Shown one piece after another: positions 17,400-26,428 of a DNA stretch of 39,054 nt; within the stretch, counting starts at the first letter, position 1; every line of letters starts with the position of its first letter. Made by a program: the position numbers and the translations under genes. This stretch comes from Betaproteobacteria bacterium. GTDB taxonomy: Bacteria; Pseudomonadota; Gammaproteobacteria; Burkholderiales; Gallionellaceae. The stretch lies in the NCBI GenBank assembly GCA_021413765.1, contig JAIOPT010000144.1:1-39054 (forward strand), read 5' to 3'. Under the pieces are notes generated by a model. It was given only the letters and a program-made list of their open reading frames with translations, made no database searches and was not told the DNA's origin.

Positions 17400-17816
17400 A
17401 ACCCCCAATGATCAATATCGCACCTTGATTTACATTGCCGCATCACTTGCATCTATATTTAAATAAATCAGGTCAATTTATTATTGCTTGCCAAGGTTTC
17501 GGAGTTAAAAAAACCATATAAAATAAATTAATTGATTGATTTTAATAATCAAAAGCTATCTCACAAAGAGTATGGTAATGGTTGCCCTGCTAACAGCCAA
17601 AACAACTCTGAAAACCACAATGAATCATGGCACAAAAACGATAGAACTTCCAGAATTAGCGTTTACCAGTAGTTCTACAAGGATTTTTAGCTTGGATATT
17701 ATTGCTTTCCGGGGTGAGAGAGGGAGCAACAATGATCTGCACCGCTTAAACACCCATGAAAGCATATGAACACGCCACTTTTCCAAGTTGTTCAGGGGCA
17801 GCTACCTTTACGATTC

Positions 17817-20081
17817 CTATGCCAATAACCGTTGCTTCAGGATTTGTTGCCATCGAACCGGGATGATGCGATATAGCCAGCGGCCAAGCAATGTATAGCG
17901 CAAACGCAAGCCAAGATGCGCAAGCCGCAGCAACCAGTGTTCACCTATTGATAGAGCACGGTGCTTGTCGGCGGCAGCCACTCCTAGCGCGGTTTGCAGC
18001 GCGGTGTAAAGAGTGGTTTGTGGCAATGGTGCGGCAAACTTGACGGCTTGCCGCGACAAAACTTCGTGGTAAACCATTTCGGTGGCGTTAGCCATGTCAC
18101 GCACCGAGGCGACCGGCACTGACCGCGTTTGCGCTTGCTTGTGCGCAAACGCGGTACTGTTTTCAGGCCGCAATATCGAAATGATGTCATCTAAAATAGC
18201 ATCAGTATCACACCAGTCTTGCATGATCCAGCCGGCCCCGTTCGTTTGCACACGCTCATGTAGCGCGCCGATCGGCGGCACCAATGCTGGCCGTCCAGCC
18301 ATCCAGGCTTCAGTCAGGGTGTAGCAATAGGTTTCCGGCCCGGCGGATGGAAACACCACCAGATTGATTCGATAATGGTCGAGCAAGGCTTCCATATGGT
18401 CTGGTGTGTATTGGCCATGCACTGTCAATAAGGCGTCGGCACTCTGGAACGGCTGAAACTGGCGATCCATATAGCCGACCACTACCCAGCGAAATGGCAG
18501 CTTGCGTTCGCGGCTGCGTGCCACTAAGCGCTCCAGTTGGCGGGCACCTTTGACCGGGCCAATAGCACCCAATACACCGATACTGTGGTACGCATCCTTC
18601 GGCAGCAGCAGCGCCGATGTCAGAGCATTAGTGCTGTTGTCGGTGACATCGACGCCGTGCTGGATAACGCGAACATCATCGCACGGAAAATAGCGACAGA
18701 ACATTTCGGCGGCCAAGTCGCTGGGAGCAATCACGAATACTGCCCGCTCAATGAAATCCGCATGGACTGCGCGCCAAGCAACGATGTCAATGCCGCGAAA
18801 GTCTGGCTGGGCGTTAAGGCAATTCTGACAGTGCGCTGCAACAGTTTCGCTGCCACAATAAATTCCTGTGGCGTCGAGCAGGTTGATGGTCGGACAAGCC
18901 AGAAAAAAATCGTGCACACTGAAGCCAAATGGAATGCCAAGGTTGCGCATCGCTTCCAGTAAACCCGGCCGACAACCGGCCAGATGATGTACATGGCACA
19001 AATGGATACGAAAACTGGCACACAGGCCGGCCAGAAAATCCGTCCATAGCTGATCGGGTTGCCGACTGAATTGATAAGTCAGCAGCTCACCGTTGTTGGC
19101 ATCTTTAAGTTGCCAAACATCATCCATGGTTATCAGCAAATAATGGCGGCAGTCCCCGCCGTCACTGTGCATCAAGCTACGGGTGTGCTGCTCAGTGCCG
19201 CCGCTACGGCCGTGCATGATATGCAGAATGCCGGGTTTGTCGCCAGCCGCTCCGGTGAGCGCCAGGAACGACTGTGCTAACTGGCGGATTGGTTTGATCG
19301 GATCGGCCGCGATGAAAGCCATTACTCGCTGCATATAGTCCGGATGTTTAGCCAGCAAGCGCTGCATATTTTCTTCAGCCAGCGTCTCTTTTTTCGTACT
19401 AAAGGAGCAGTTGCCGACATGCTGGACGAAAGTGTCGTCGCACAGTACATTGCGCCATCCAGCCGCCAGCGCTCGCATACAGAAATCATTCTCCTCTCCG
19501 TAGCCGAGACGGAAAGTAACAGCATCGAACAGGCCGATTTTATTAAGCAGGCGGCGTCGAATAAACATGCAAAATCCGACCCCGGTGGGTATGTCAGGAT
19601 AAACGCGAAGGGCGGCTGCCTCAATGGCGCAATTGACGCCCTCCGCATTCATTCCTTGCGGCAACGCGTTGTCTTGGCAAAAGTTCGGAAACGAGCAAAT
19701 TTCGGCGTTGTTTGAAAACGGCGTGATTGTGCCGATATGTGGGTCTGAATCGGCGCAACGGCAAAGTTTTTCCAACCAGCCCGAGGTAACAATGGTATCG
19801 GAATTGAGCAATACCACATCATTTTGACTGAGCGTCATACCACGGTTAACGGTGCTGACAAAGCCGAGATTTGTATCGTTCTGAAGCAGCCACAGGCGTG
19901 GGTCTGCTGTGCTACGCTGCGCCTCAAAATAGTCGGCGATGCGACTATCCGTCGAACAATCGTCGATCATGATGATACGGTGATGGGGCTTGGTGGTGCG
20001 AAGCACGCTATCGAGACAGCGCTGCAAGTACTCATATGCATTGTAGACCGGGATGATGATGTCGATTGCTGGGGATAACAT
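17817..20081 (-). CDS. Two-domain glycosyltransferase (GT2 + GT4)
   Basis: 754 residues. The N-terminal GT-A domain (about 5-240) is family-2-like: IDIIIPVYNAYEYLQRC, IIMIDDCSTDSRI, NDTNLGFVSTVNRG and LLNSDTIVTSGW with its metal-binding region. The C-terminal GT-B domain (about 285-700) is family-4-like: FGFSVHDFFLACPTINLLD, APSDLAAEMF, VLGAIGPVKGARQLERL, and FPSAGPETYCYTLTEAWMAG with the sugar-nucleotide-binding Glu. A basic tail follows. Such fusions transfer two sugars in O-antigen, capsule or protein glycan synthesis. The ATG at 20081 is 6 nt after the methyltransferase stop, so the two genes form an operon. Donor and acceptor sugars cannot be deduced. Confidence 0.85.
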   Translation of the reverse strand: MLSPAIDIIIPVYNAYEYLQRCLDSVLRTTKPHHRIIMIDDCSTDSRIADYFEAQRSTADPRLWLLQNDTNLGFVSTVNRGMTLSQNDVVLLNSDTIVTSGWLEKLCRCADSDPHIGTITPFSNNAEICSFPNFCQDNALPQGMNAEGVNCAIEAAALRVYPDIPTGVGFCMFIRRRLLNKIGLFDAVTFRLGYGEENDFCMRALAAGWRNVLCDDTFVQHVGNCSFSTKKETLAEENMQRLLAKHPDYMQRVMAFIAADPIKPIRQLAQSFLALTGAAGDKPGILHIMHGRSGGTEQHTRSLMHSDGGDCRHYLLITMDDVWQLKDANNGELLTYQFSRQPDQLWTDFLAGLCASFRIHLCHVHHLAGCRPGLLEAMRNLGIPFGFSVHDFFLACPTINLLDATGIYCGSETVAAHCQNCLNAQPDFRGIDIVAWRAVHADFIERAVFVIAPSDLAAEMFCRYFPCDDVRVIQHGVDVTDNSTNALTSALLLPKDAYHSIGVLGAIGPVKGARQLERLVARSRERKLPFRWVVVGYMDRQFQPFQSADALLTVHGQYTPDHMEALLDHYRINLVVFPSAGPETYCYTLTEAWMAGRPALVPPIGALHERVQTNGAGWIMQDWCDTDAILDDIISILRPENSTAFAHKQAQTRSVPVASVRDMANATEMVYHEVLSRQAVKFAAPLPQTTLYTALQTALGVAAADKHRALSIGEHWLLRLAHLGLRLRYTLLGRWLYRIIPVRWQQILKQRLLA

Positions 20082-20087
20082 GCTAAT

Positions 20088-21299
20088 TCAAGAATTCCCT
20101 CTGATGGCACGTGTAATGAAACGTAACGGCGACTTTAGCCACCAAACCAGACTGGCTCGATAGTCAATTTGCTGATTAAGAGCAACATTCAAACGCTCAT
20201 GTTCAGCAATTTGTTCGTTGCGTAGTGACAGAAGTGCATTGAGCTTGATTATTTCTTCAGAACGTTCATTTAATTGTTCGGTACAAACGCCTAATTGTTC
20301 TGTGCATTCACTTAACTGCCCAGTACGTTCATTTAACTGCCCAGTACGTTCACTTAACTGCCCAGTACTTTCATTTAGCTGTTCGGTACGCATGCTTAGA
20401 AGTGCATCACGTTCAGCGATTAGGTGTTCGCGTTCTTCCATTTGTTGGGTGCGAAGCGAGAGAAAGCTATCACGTTCAGCAATTAGATGCTCGCGATTTT
20501 TTAGAAGTTGATCCAGCTCCATCACGCGCCTTGTTTGCTTGGCATAATCCTTATAAACCATTTCGGCGCTGTCACTAAACAAAGAAAGCTTATTGAGCGT
20601 GGTGGGCAACATAGCTGGATTACGACTGCAAATTGCGATGTAATACATTGGCTCGACAGAAGGATGGCTTGCTACAGTAACTTGCTGATCGTTGTTAATC
20701 AAATATTCTGCCGTAACGCATGCTTGATTTTCTGGCCAGATGGCGGAATGGAACAATAATTTTTGGCCAAGCCAGAATTTATGCGGGAAAGTCACATGCA
20801 GCAATTCCTCCAGCTCATTTCGATACAATTCACGCACATGAAATTCATTGTGATAATCATGAGCATCGGAATACAAGCGCTTGTTTGGAGAGGACAGAAT
20901 CAATACCCCATCCGGGCGCAGAACACGCGTGAGTTCAGAAATAAATTCTTTCTGTTGCTCAATATGCTCTATTGTTTCAAAGGAGATTGCGAGGTCAAAG
21001 CTCGCATCTGAAAACGGCAAACATTCACATGAAGCCGTGACGAATTGCAGGTTAGCATGATGCCCATAATTGTTTTTGGCATGCTGAATTACATCAGCGG
21101 ATAAATCAACCCCCACCACTTTAAATGCGGTTTCAGCCACCATGGCGGCACCGTAGCCTTCACCACAGGCAACATCTAAAACCGTGCAATGTTGGCTTAA
21201 CTGGCGTGCTAAGGCATAACGGTGCCAATGTTCATACCAGATTTCACCGCTACACTCGGGCAAAAAGCGCTCACCCGTGAAGGAAGGAGATTGGCTCAC
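20088..21299 (-). CDS. SAM-dependent methyltransferase with C-terminal heptad-repeat coiled coil
   Basis: 403 residues from a GTG start (21299); SFTGERFLPE is the typical N-terminus of this sugar/glycan methyltransferase group. The class I SAM domain (about 1-250) has motif I VLDVACGEGYG (40-50), then VVGVDLSADVI and FDLAISFETIEHIEQ. Residues about 255-385 are a coiled coil (REHLIAERDSFLSLRT, then repeated 7-residue units of the pattern QLNERTG). The last 20 residues (WWLKSPLRFITRAIRG) resemble the basic membrane-associating tail of many surface-glycan enzymes. The coiled coil may act as a molecular ruler or scaffold, as in methyltransferase chain terminators of O-polysaccharide; this is an inference. 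It is first in an operon with the GT2/GT4 gene. Confidence 0.8.
   Translation of the reverse strand: MSQSPSFTGERFLPECSGEIWYEHWHRYALARQLSQHCTVLDVACGEGYGAAMVAETAFKVVGVDLSADVIQHAKNNYGHHANLQFVTASCECLPFSDASFDLAISFETIEHIEQQKEFISELTRVLRPDGVLILSSPNKRLYSDAHDYHNEFHVRELYRNELEELLHVTFPHKFWLGQKLLFHSAIWPENQACVTAEYLINNDQQVTVASHPSVEPMYYIAICSRNPAMLPTTLNKLSLFSDSAEMVYKDYAKQTRRVMELDQLLKNREHLIAERDSFLSLRTQQMEEREHLIAERDALLSMRTEQLNESTGQLSERTGQLNERTGQLSECTEQLGVCTEQLNERSEEIIKLNALLSLRNEQIAEHERLNVALNQQIDYRASLVWWLKSPLRFITRAIRGNS
20261..20388. repeat. 21-bp tandem repeat inside the methyltransferase gene
   Basis: About six imperfect 21-bp units, best preserved as GTTCATTTAACTGCCCAGTA and close variants between about 20300 and 20370. 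They encode the 7-residue coiled-coil units QLNERTG/QLSERTG. Copy number could vary by slippage without breaking the frame, which would change coiled-coil length. Confidence 0.7.
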
Positions 21300-21569
21300 A
21301 AATTCAAGAGATATTAAAACAAAAGATTATACACGCTACACGGACTTAATCAGCACTGAATTAATGTATTTTGAATGTAAGTACTATAGGTTAAGTCCTC
21401 AAATATATGGAACTTTAATTTGTAAGTACCGCTTAAGTATAGTGAAAAAAACGATGTAAGAAAATTCAGACCCAGACTGATTATCAAACATCAAATATCA
21501 GGACATTTCAAATGGGACCATAAACCTCAAGTATTTGTACGATGCATGCTGCAAAATGCACCATGAAGT

Positions 21570-23981
21570 TTATTTATGGTCGGGCTTCGAGTACATCTTT
21601 TGTTGCCACATTTTTTGCAGTGCATCCTCCAGATGCAAGGCAAAACGTGGGGCATTAAAAAGTGGCGAAGCAAGCACTTTCTGCCGTAATGCTGACCGCA
21701 GTTGTGCCAAACGATCAATGTCAGAGGCATGAAACAGAGTCCGGGTTACGTAGTCACCCTCATCGCTGGCAACCCAGTCTTCCAGACCTGCACAGGCTAG
21801 TATGCTGGCACCTTGGCGGGCGAGCAATGTGCCGCCGGCGAGGGTCAGTGTAGGCACTCCCATCCACAAAGCTTCGCAGGTTGTAGTGCCACCCGGATAA
21901 GGGAATGTGTCCAGAATGATATCCACGTTGGCGTATGCCGCAAGATAATCCTCTCTGGGAACATTTCCTTCCATTATTATCCGTCCCGGCATTATCCCTA
22001 CTTGACCTAACCGATGTTGCAGATATTCGCGCGTAGTTGAGCAATTCATCTGACTGCTTTGCAGCCGCAGTCGCGCTTCTGGCAAGGCAAGGAAAATTCG
22101 CCCCCATGTAGCCAGCACAGCATCATTCACCTTGGTAAGATTTTGGAAACAACCAAAAGTGATATAACCATTCTGCACTGCCGGCAAGGGTGTTAATTCC
22201 AGCCCTGTTCTATTCGCAGGTGGAGTAAAGCAAAGCCGGGTTTCTGGCAGATACCACACTGTTTCCGTAAAATACTCCCGCTGAGATTCCGGCACCGATA
22301 CCGGGTCTGCCAGCAGATAATCTATAGTCGGTAACCCGGTGGTAGCAAAATATCCCAGCCAACTTACTTGCACCGGGGCAGGCTTCAGTGCAAACATTGG
22401 CAAACGATTGCCGGCAGTATGCCCCGTCAGATCAATGAGAATGTGGATGCCATCGTCATGAATCTTCTGGGCTGAGGCTTCGTCGCTAAGACCGACGATA
22501 AAATTCCAGGCAACGAATGAAGGTCGGATGCGGGCGGTGAGTTCATCCTCTTGCGGAGACATCGAATATGCAACCAGCTCTACCCGAGCAGGGTTCAAAT
22601 TCGCGAGAATGCCTTCCAGGAAAAAACCTACTGGATGTGCTCTAAAATCTCCGGAAACCAGACCAATCCGTAGAGGCTGCATACCTCGGCCAGCTTTATT
22701 TTCTGGATAAACAGACCAACTTGTATATGGCTGAACCTTTGCCATCACTTTATTGCCATAGTGACGTGCTTCTGCAAGATACGTATCAGGCAAGCACTTG
22801 GAATAAAAACTCAGTGTAAAAAGCAGGTTGCTGTGGGCCTTGGGATAAACCGGTCTGAGCGCGAGTGCTTTGTGGTAGCTGTTGACCGCTTCATCCAATT
22901 TACCTTGTTCCTGTAGCGCAAGTCCCAGGTTGTTGTACGCTTCGGCATAATCCGGCTTGATTGAAAGCGCTTGGTTGTAGCGGGCAATCGCCTCGTCCGT
23001 TTTACCTTGTCTCTGAAGCGCAAGCCCGAGGTTGCTGTGCGCCTCGGCAAAATCCGGCTTGAACGCGAGCGCCCTCTGAAAGCTCTCAACCGCTGCATCC
23101 AATTTGCCTTGATCTTTAAGCGCATTCCCCAAATTGTTGTGCGCCTCGGCAAAATCCGGTTTGATCAAGAGCGACTGGTGGAAGCTCACAATCGCCGCTT
23201 CCAGTTTGCCTTGTGCCATGAGCGCATTCCCCAAATTGTTATGCGCATCAACAAAATCCGGTTTGAGCGAAACCGCCTTCCGGTAGCTTCCGACTGCTGC
23301 ATCCAGCTTGTTTTGTGACTTAAGAGCACTTCCCAAATTGTTGTATGCCTCAGCATAATCCGGCCTGAGCAGAAGTGCTTGGTCGTAGCAGGTTATCGCT
23401 TCTTCCAGCTGGCCTTGATCCTTGAGCGCATTCCCCAAATTGCTGTGCGTCTCCGCAAAGTCCGGATTCAATGCGAGTGACCGACGGAAGCTCTCAATCG
23501 CCGCTCCCAAATTACCTTGTTCTTTGAGGGCATTCCCCAAGTTGGTGTACGCTTCTGCAAAATCCGGCTTGATCGAAAGTGCTTGGCGGTAATTGAGGAT
23601 CGCTTTTTCCAGCTGGCCTTGATCCTTGAGCGCATTTCCCAAATTGATGTAATAAATCGGATTCGATGGATTTACACTGATAGCCCTGCTAATAAGTCCA
23701 GCAGCAATCCCGTTCTTTCCCCCCTGACGGGCTATCAGCCCTAATAAATGCAGCGCATCCGGATGGTTTGGCGCTACTTGGAGTATTTGCTGATAAATAG
23801 CTTCTGCCTGAGATAAACGTCCAGCTTGATGGTGTTCCCGTGCGACCTGGATAGCTTGGGAGATTGATAAATCTGTTGAGTGTGTTTTTGCCATAGAAAC
23901 TTCGCCGTTTGGCTGGCAGCAATGCTTATATTTCTTACCGCTGCCACAAGGGCAAGGATCATTACGGCCGATTTTTTTCAT
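21570..23981 (-). CDS. SEC-C / TPR / GT41 O-GlcNAc-transferase-like protein
   Basis: 803 residues. Residues 1-27 are a SEC-C zinc-binding motif (NDPCPCGSGKKYKHCC). Ten 34-residue TPR units follow (about 55-394), eight of them nearly identical in pattern (A...Y..AL..KPD.AEA..NLG.AL..QG). From about 425 the GT41 catalytic region begins: LRIGLVSGDFRAHPVGFFLE, DGIHILIDLTGHTAGNRLP, PAPVQVSWLGYFATTGLP, YITFGCFQNLTKV, and DTFPYPGGTTTCEALWMGVP with the UDP-sugar-binding loop. Bacterial relatives resemble eukaryotic OGT, and some glycosylate proteins in the cytoplasm. TPR arrays present protein substrates. The N-terminal SEC-C motif, known from SecA where it binds SecB and zinc, suggests protein or ribosome contact. 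It is not in the same transcript as the methyltransferase (270-nt gap). Target proteins are unknown. Confidence 0.88.
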   Translation of the reverse strand: MKKIGRNDPCPCGSGKKYKHCCQPNGEVSMAKTHSTDLSISQAIQVAREHHQAGRLSQAEAIYQQILQVAPNHPDALHLLGLIARQGGKNGIAAGLISRAISVNPSNPIYYINLGNALKDQGQLEKAILNYRQALSIKPDFAEAYTNLGNALKEQGNLGAAIESFRRSLALNPDFAETHSNLGNALKDQGQLEEAITCYDQALLLRPDYAEAYNNLGSALKSQNKLDAAVGSYRKAVSLKPDFVDAHNNLGNALMAQGKLEAAIVSFHQSLLIKPDFAEAHNNLGNALKDQGKLDAAVESFQRALAFKPDFAEAHSNLGLALQRQGKTDEAIARYNQALSIKPDYAEAYNNLGLALQEQGKLDEAVNSYHKALALRPVYPKAHSNLLFTLSFYSKCLPDTYLAEARHYGNKVMAKVQPYTSWSVYPENKAGRGMQPLRIGLVSGDFRAHPVGFFLEGILANLNPARVELVAYSMSPQEDELTARIRPSFVAWNFIVGLSDEASAQKIHDDGIHILIDLTGHTAGNRLPMFALKPAPVQVSWLGYFATTGLPTIDYLLADPVSVPESQREYFTETVWYLPETRLCFTPPANRTGLELTPLPAVQNGYITFGCFQNLTKVNDAVLATWGRIFLALPEARLRLQSSQMNCSTTREYLQHRLGQVGIMPGRIIMEGNVPREDYLAAYANVDIILDTFPYPGGTTTCEALWMGVPTLTLAGGTLLARQGASILACAGLEDWVASDEGDYVTRTLFHASDIDRLAQLRSALRQKVLASPLFNAPRFALHLEDALQKMWQQKMYSKPDHK
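22800..23615. repeat. 102-bp tandem repeats encoding TPR units
   Basis: Eight consecutive 102-bp units in the glycosyltransferase gene, each encoding 34 residues. Neighbouring units share long stretches such as GCATTCCCCAAATTG, which is unusually high DNA similarity for TPRs and suggests recent unit duplication. Confidence 0.75.
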
Positions 23982-24103
23982 TTGAGATGTTGTTTGAGTA
24001 TTTTAGCGTGGGGTTAACTAAAAAATACCCCATCTAACTTGAATTTGAATTTATAGAGTTGGCCGTTATATTATCATGTGGACTATTTATGATTAATCAA
24101 TCA

Positions 24104-24841
24104 ATGACTACACCACGTTTCTATTGCCCCCCGCCGCTGCACACAAGCACTAAATTTGAGCTGCCGCAAGCTGCTGCACATCACGCCAGTCGAGTCTTGC
24201 GCCTACGCGTTAATGATGAAGTTCGGGTATTTGATGGTGCAGGCAATGAGCTTCATTGCCGCATCTGCGAAAGCGAAGGTAAAAGAGTGGTGCTGGAGAA
24301 ATTGCAAGACTGCACGGTCAACCGCGAGTCTCTATTAAACATCATGCTGGCACAGGCGCTGAGTAGTAGCGAAAAAATGGACTGGGTAATACAAAAGGCG
24401 ACTGAACTCGGTGTTACCGAAATACAGCCAGTACAGACCCAGCGCAGCATGACAAAGCTAGCCGGAGAACGCGCTGAAAAGCGCACACAACATTGGCACG
24501 GCATCACCATTGCAGCATGTGAACAATCTGGCAGAAACATGTTACCTAAGGTTCATGCTCCGCTCGAATTCAGCTCTTGGATGGCTACCATGGGCGATGC
24601 GCCGGGCAGCAAATTTATCCTGTTGCCGGAAGCCGTGACAACATTGCATGAGCAGCCAAAACCGCAAGGAAAAGCAACCCTGCTAATTGGGCCAGAAGGT
24701 GGCTTCAGTGCGGACGAAGTTCAGATTGCCAGGAAAGCAGGTTTTGTTTCCATTCGTTTAGGTGCGCGCTTGCTGCGTACTGAGACGGCTGCTGTGGCTG
24801 GCATAGCTACTTTGCAAACTTTGTGGGGGGATTTTATTTAG
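24104..24841 (+). CDS. rsmE: 16S rRNA (uracil(1498)-N3)-methyltransferase RsmE
   Basis: 245 residues from ATG 24104 (TTPRFYCPPPL is the usual N-terminus). An in-frame ATG at 24089 and a TTG at 24059 are possible but less likely. RsmE methylates U1498 of 16S rRNA using SAM. The N-terminal PUA-like domain (HHASRVLRLRVNDEVRVFDG) and C-terminal SPOUT knot (LLIGPEGGFSADEV, then RLGARLLRTETA) are both clear. It is divergent from the GT41 gene. Confidence 0.95.
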   Translation: MTTPRFYCPPPLHTSTKFELPQAAAHHASRVLRLRVNDEVRVFDGAGNELHCRICESEGKRVVLEKLQDCTVNRESLLNIMLAQALSSSEKMDWVIQKATELGVTEIQPVQTQRSMTKLAGERAEKRTQHWHGITIAACEQSGRNMLPKVHAPLEFSSWMATMGDAPGSKFILLPEAVTTLHEQPKPQGKATLLIGPEGGFSADEVQIARKAGFVSIRLGARLLRTETAAVAGIATLQTLWGDFI

Positions 24842-25021
24842 GCAAAGTATCAGAGGGTGTGATTAATTTTGTCTAAATTGCCAAAAGCAATCTATAGATT
24901 TGCTCTTGTACCTGTTCGCTCTTGGTCATTTCAATTAGGTGAAAGGGGCAGTCATTGAGCGCAAGCAATGACCTTGCTATACTGTTCAAATTAAAGCATC
25001 AATAATATTTTGGAGCAGAGA

Positions 25022-25675
25022 ATGATGGGTAACGTGGAACAAGCGCGCTTTAATATGGTAGAGCAACAGATTCGGCCTTGGGACGTGTTGGATATGCGGG
25101 TGCTGGATTTGTTGAGTAAGCTTAAACGCGAACGTTTCGTGCCGCCCGGAAGCCAAAGCATGGCTTTCATGGACATGGAAATCCCGCTGGGACATGGAGT
25201 TTCAATGTGGCAACCAAAGTTGGAGGCGCGCGCATTACAGGCTTTGCAGCTTGGGCGCAACGACCGCGTGCTTGAAGTCGGCAGTGGCAGTGGTTATCTG
25301 ACTGCTTTGCTCTCCCATCTCGCGATGCATGTGACCAGCGTTGAGATCGTGCCGGAGTTGCATGCCTTTGCGGAAAAGAATTTGGCGGCGCATCACATTA
25401 GTAACGTAACCTTGGCACTGGGCGATGCGGCGCAAGGCAGGCCGGGTTCTTACGATGCAATCGTGCTAACTGGCTCAGTACCAATTTTACCGGAAGCATT
25501 CCAGGACAGCTTGACACCAGGTGGTCGTCTGTTTGCTATCGTTGGTGATGCTCCGGCGATGCATGCCGATCTGATTACTCGTGTGGCACCCGGTATATTC
25601 GAGAGAGTTACCCTGTTCGAGACCTGCATTGCGCCACTGCAAAACGCGCTGCAACCCAAGCGTTTCGTTTTTTGA
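25022..25675 (+). CDS. PCMT-family methyltransferase (divergent protein-L-isoaspartate O-methyltransferase)
   Basis: 217 residues from ATG 25022, with GGAG 6 nt upstream. The SAM motif VLEVGSGSGYL and post-I VTSVEIVPEL are normal for the protein-L-isoaspartate methyltransferase (PCMT) family. The substrate-binding segment that normally reads G.(T/Q)(I/T)S.P is replaced by LGHGVSMWQPKLEARAL. The usual Ser/Thr-Ala-Pro-His is absent, so classical isoaspartate repair is doubtful. This divergent form is common in betaproteobacteria, often next to tolC, which is not found here. It is about 180 nt downstream of rsmE, and separate transcription is likely. Confidence 0.82.
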   Translation: MMGNVEQARFNMVEQQIRPWDVLDMRVLDLLSKLKRERFVPPGSQSMAFMDMEIPLGHGVSMWQPKLEARALQALQLGRNDRVLEVGSGSGYLTALLSHLAMHVTSVEIVPELHAFAEKNLAAHHISNVTLALGDAAQGRPGSYDAIVLTGSVPILPEAFQDSLTPGGRLFAIVGDAPAMHADLITRVAPGIFERVTLFETCIAPLQNALQPKRFVF

Positions 25676-25834
25676 TGCGGCTTCTGCAATAAATAGCACT
25701 GGCGCTAAAGTTCACCGAACGCATTAATATCTGTCAAACAGTCCCACATTGAAATTGCTCTGTCTGGCAATTACATATCGAGCTACTTGAGCAATCTTGA
25801 AGATTGCAACAATGCCGCTAGAAGTCGGGAGTAA

Positions 25835-26365
25835 TTATGTCTCCCTATTTTCACATTGGGATAACACCTGCTGTTTTATGTCGATGCCTAATTTTCGTGC
25901 CGCTGTAATCGCTGCCGTAATGATGCATTCATCCATCTCTGTGTTATTTACACCCGTAGCAGGGATATGTGCAAGAGCGCCGTGAGCTGATTCCATCAGC
26001 ATGTTGAAATTGCTGTCTTGGTCACTAATCAATGGGCGTGGGATAATGGCCTGAAAATACAGCATGCCGTTTCGCATTGTGATGGTGAGCAGATAGAGTT
26101 CGTGGCCAATTGCAGCGGCTTCTGGGTCGCGCACCTCGAAACATTGCGTTGAGCTGTTTTGGCTTGCATCACGCGGGCCGGGTATCTGCTTAGCGATGGC
26201 TTCAATAAATGTTTGTGCGATATTGAGTTTGGGTGCCAATGTGGCGTGATATTGCCCCGTGCGGTTGAGAATGACCGGATTTTCAAGCACTGCGCGTTTG
26301 GTGTTACGCAGTGTGAGAACTACGATAATCGTGATGATAATTGTGGCAAGGGTTATTTCAATCAT
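25835..26365 (-). CDS. Hypothetical membrane-anchored protein
   Basis: 176 residues, not recognised. The N-terminus is a single hydrophobic helix (ITLATIIITIIVVLTL, about 3-19) followed by basic residues (RNTKRA), so the rest is probably on one side of the inner membrane. The soluble part has a mixed alpha/beta appearance (ELYLLTITMRNGMLYFQAII) and a helical end (DECIITAAITAARKLGIDI). No catalytic motif is visible. It stands alone between the PCMT-family gene and the divergent VOC gene. Confidence 0.65.
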   Translation of the reverse strand: MIEITLATIIITIIVVLTLRNTKRAVLENPVILNRTGQYHATLAPKLNIAQTFIEAIAKQIPGPRDASQNSSTQCFEVRDPEAAAIGHELYLLTITMRNGMLYFQAIIPRPLISDQDSNFNMLMESAHGALAHIPATGVNNTEMDECIITAAITAARKLGIDIKQQVLSQCENRET

Positions 26366-26428
26366 GGTTATAAATTTTAATGCTATGAATCGATAGTATA
26401 GCCGCCTCTACCACATTTGAATTAGCAA

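Larger units (their letters stand above)
17192..17816. other. AT-rich intergenic region with repeats
   Basis: 625 bases without a convincing gene. It contains a short hairpin, AGAACT/AGTTCT (17221-17243), a REP-like palindrome (17312-17368), copy B of the 17-bp repeat (17383-17399), and a very AT-rich stretch around 17500-17560 with the hairpin TTGATT/AATCAA. Open frames at 17208-17408 (minus) and 17536-17769 (plus) lack ribosome-binding sites and recognisable products. The first simply reads through the repeats. Confidence 0.5.

Noticed and set aside
17208-17408. Minus-strand 66-codon frame
   Set aside because: It reads through the REP-like palindrome and the 17-bp repeat, and has no ribosome-binding site.
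17536-17769. Plus-strand 77-codon frame
   Set aside because: It has a TTG start in AT-rich DNA, no ribosome-binding site and no recognisable product.
20218-20511. Ser/Cys/Arg-rich plus-strand frame opposite the coiled-coil repeats
   Set aside because: Its repetitive protein is only the antisense reading of the 21-bp repeats.
22800-23615. Repeated units considered as a CRISPR array
   Set aside because: The units are 102 bp with no spacers and encode TPRs in frame. No CRISPR array was seen anywhere in the window.
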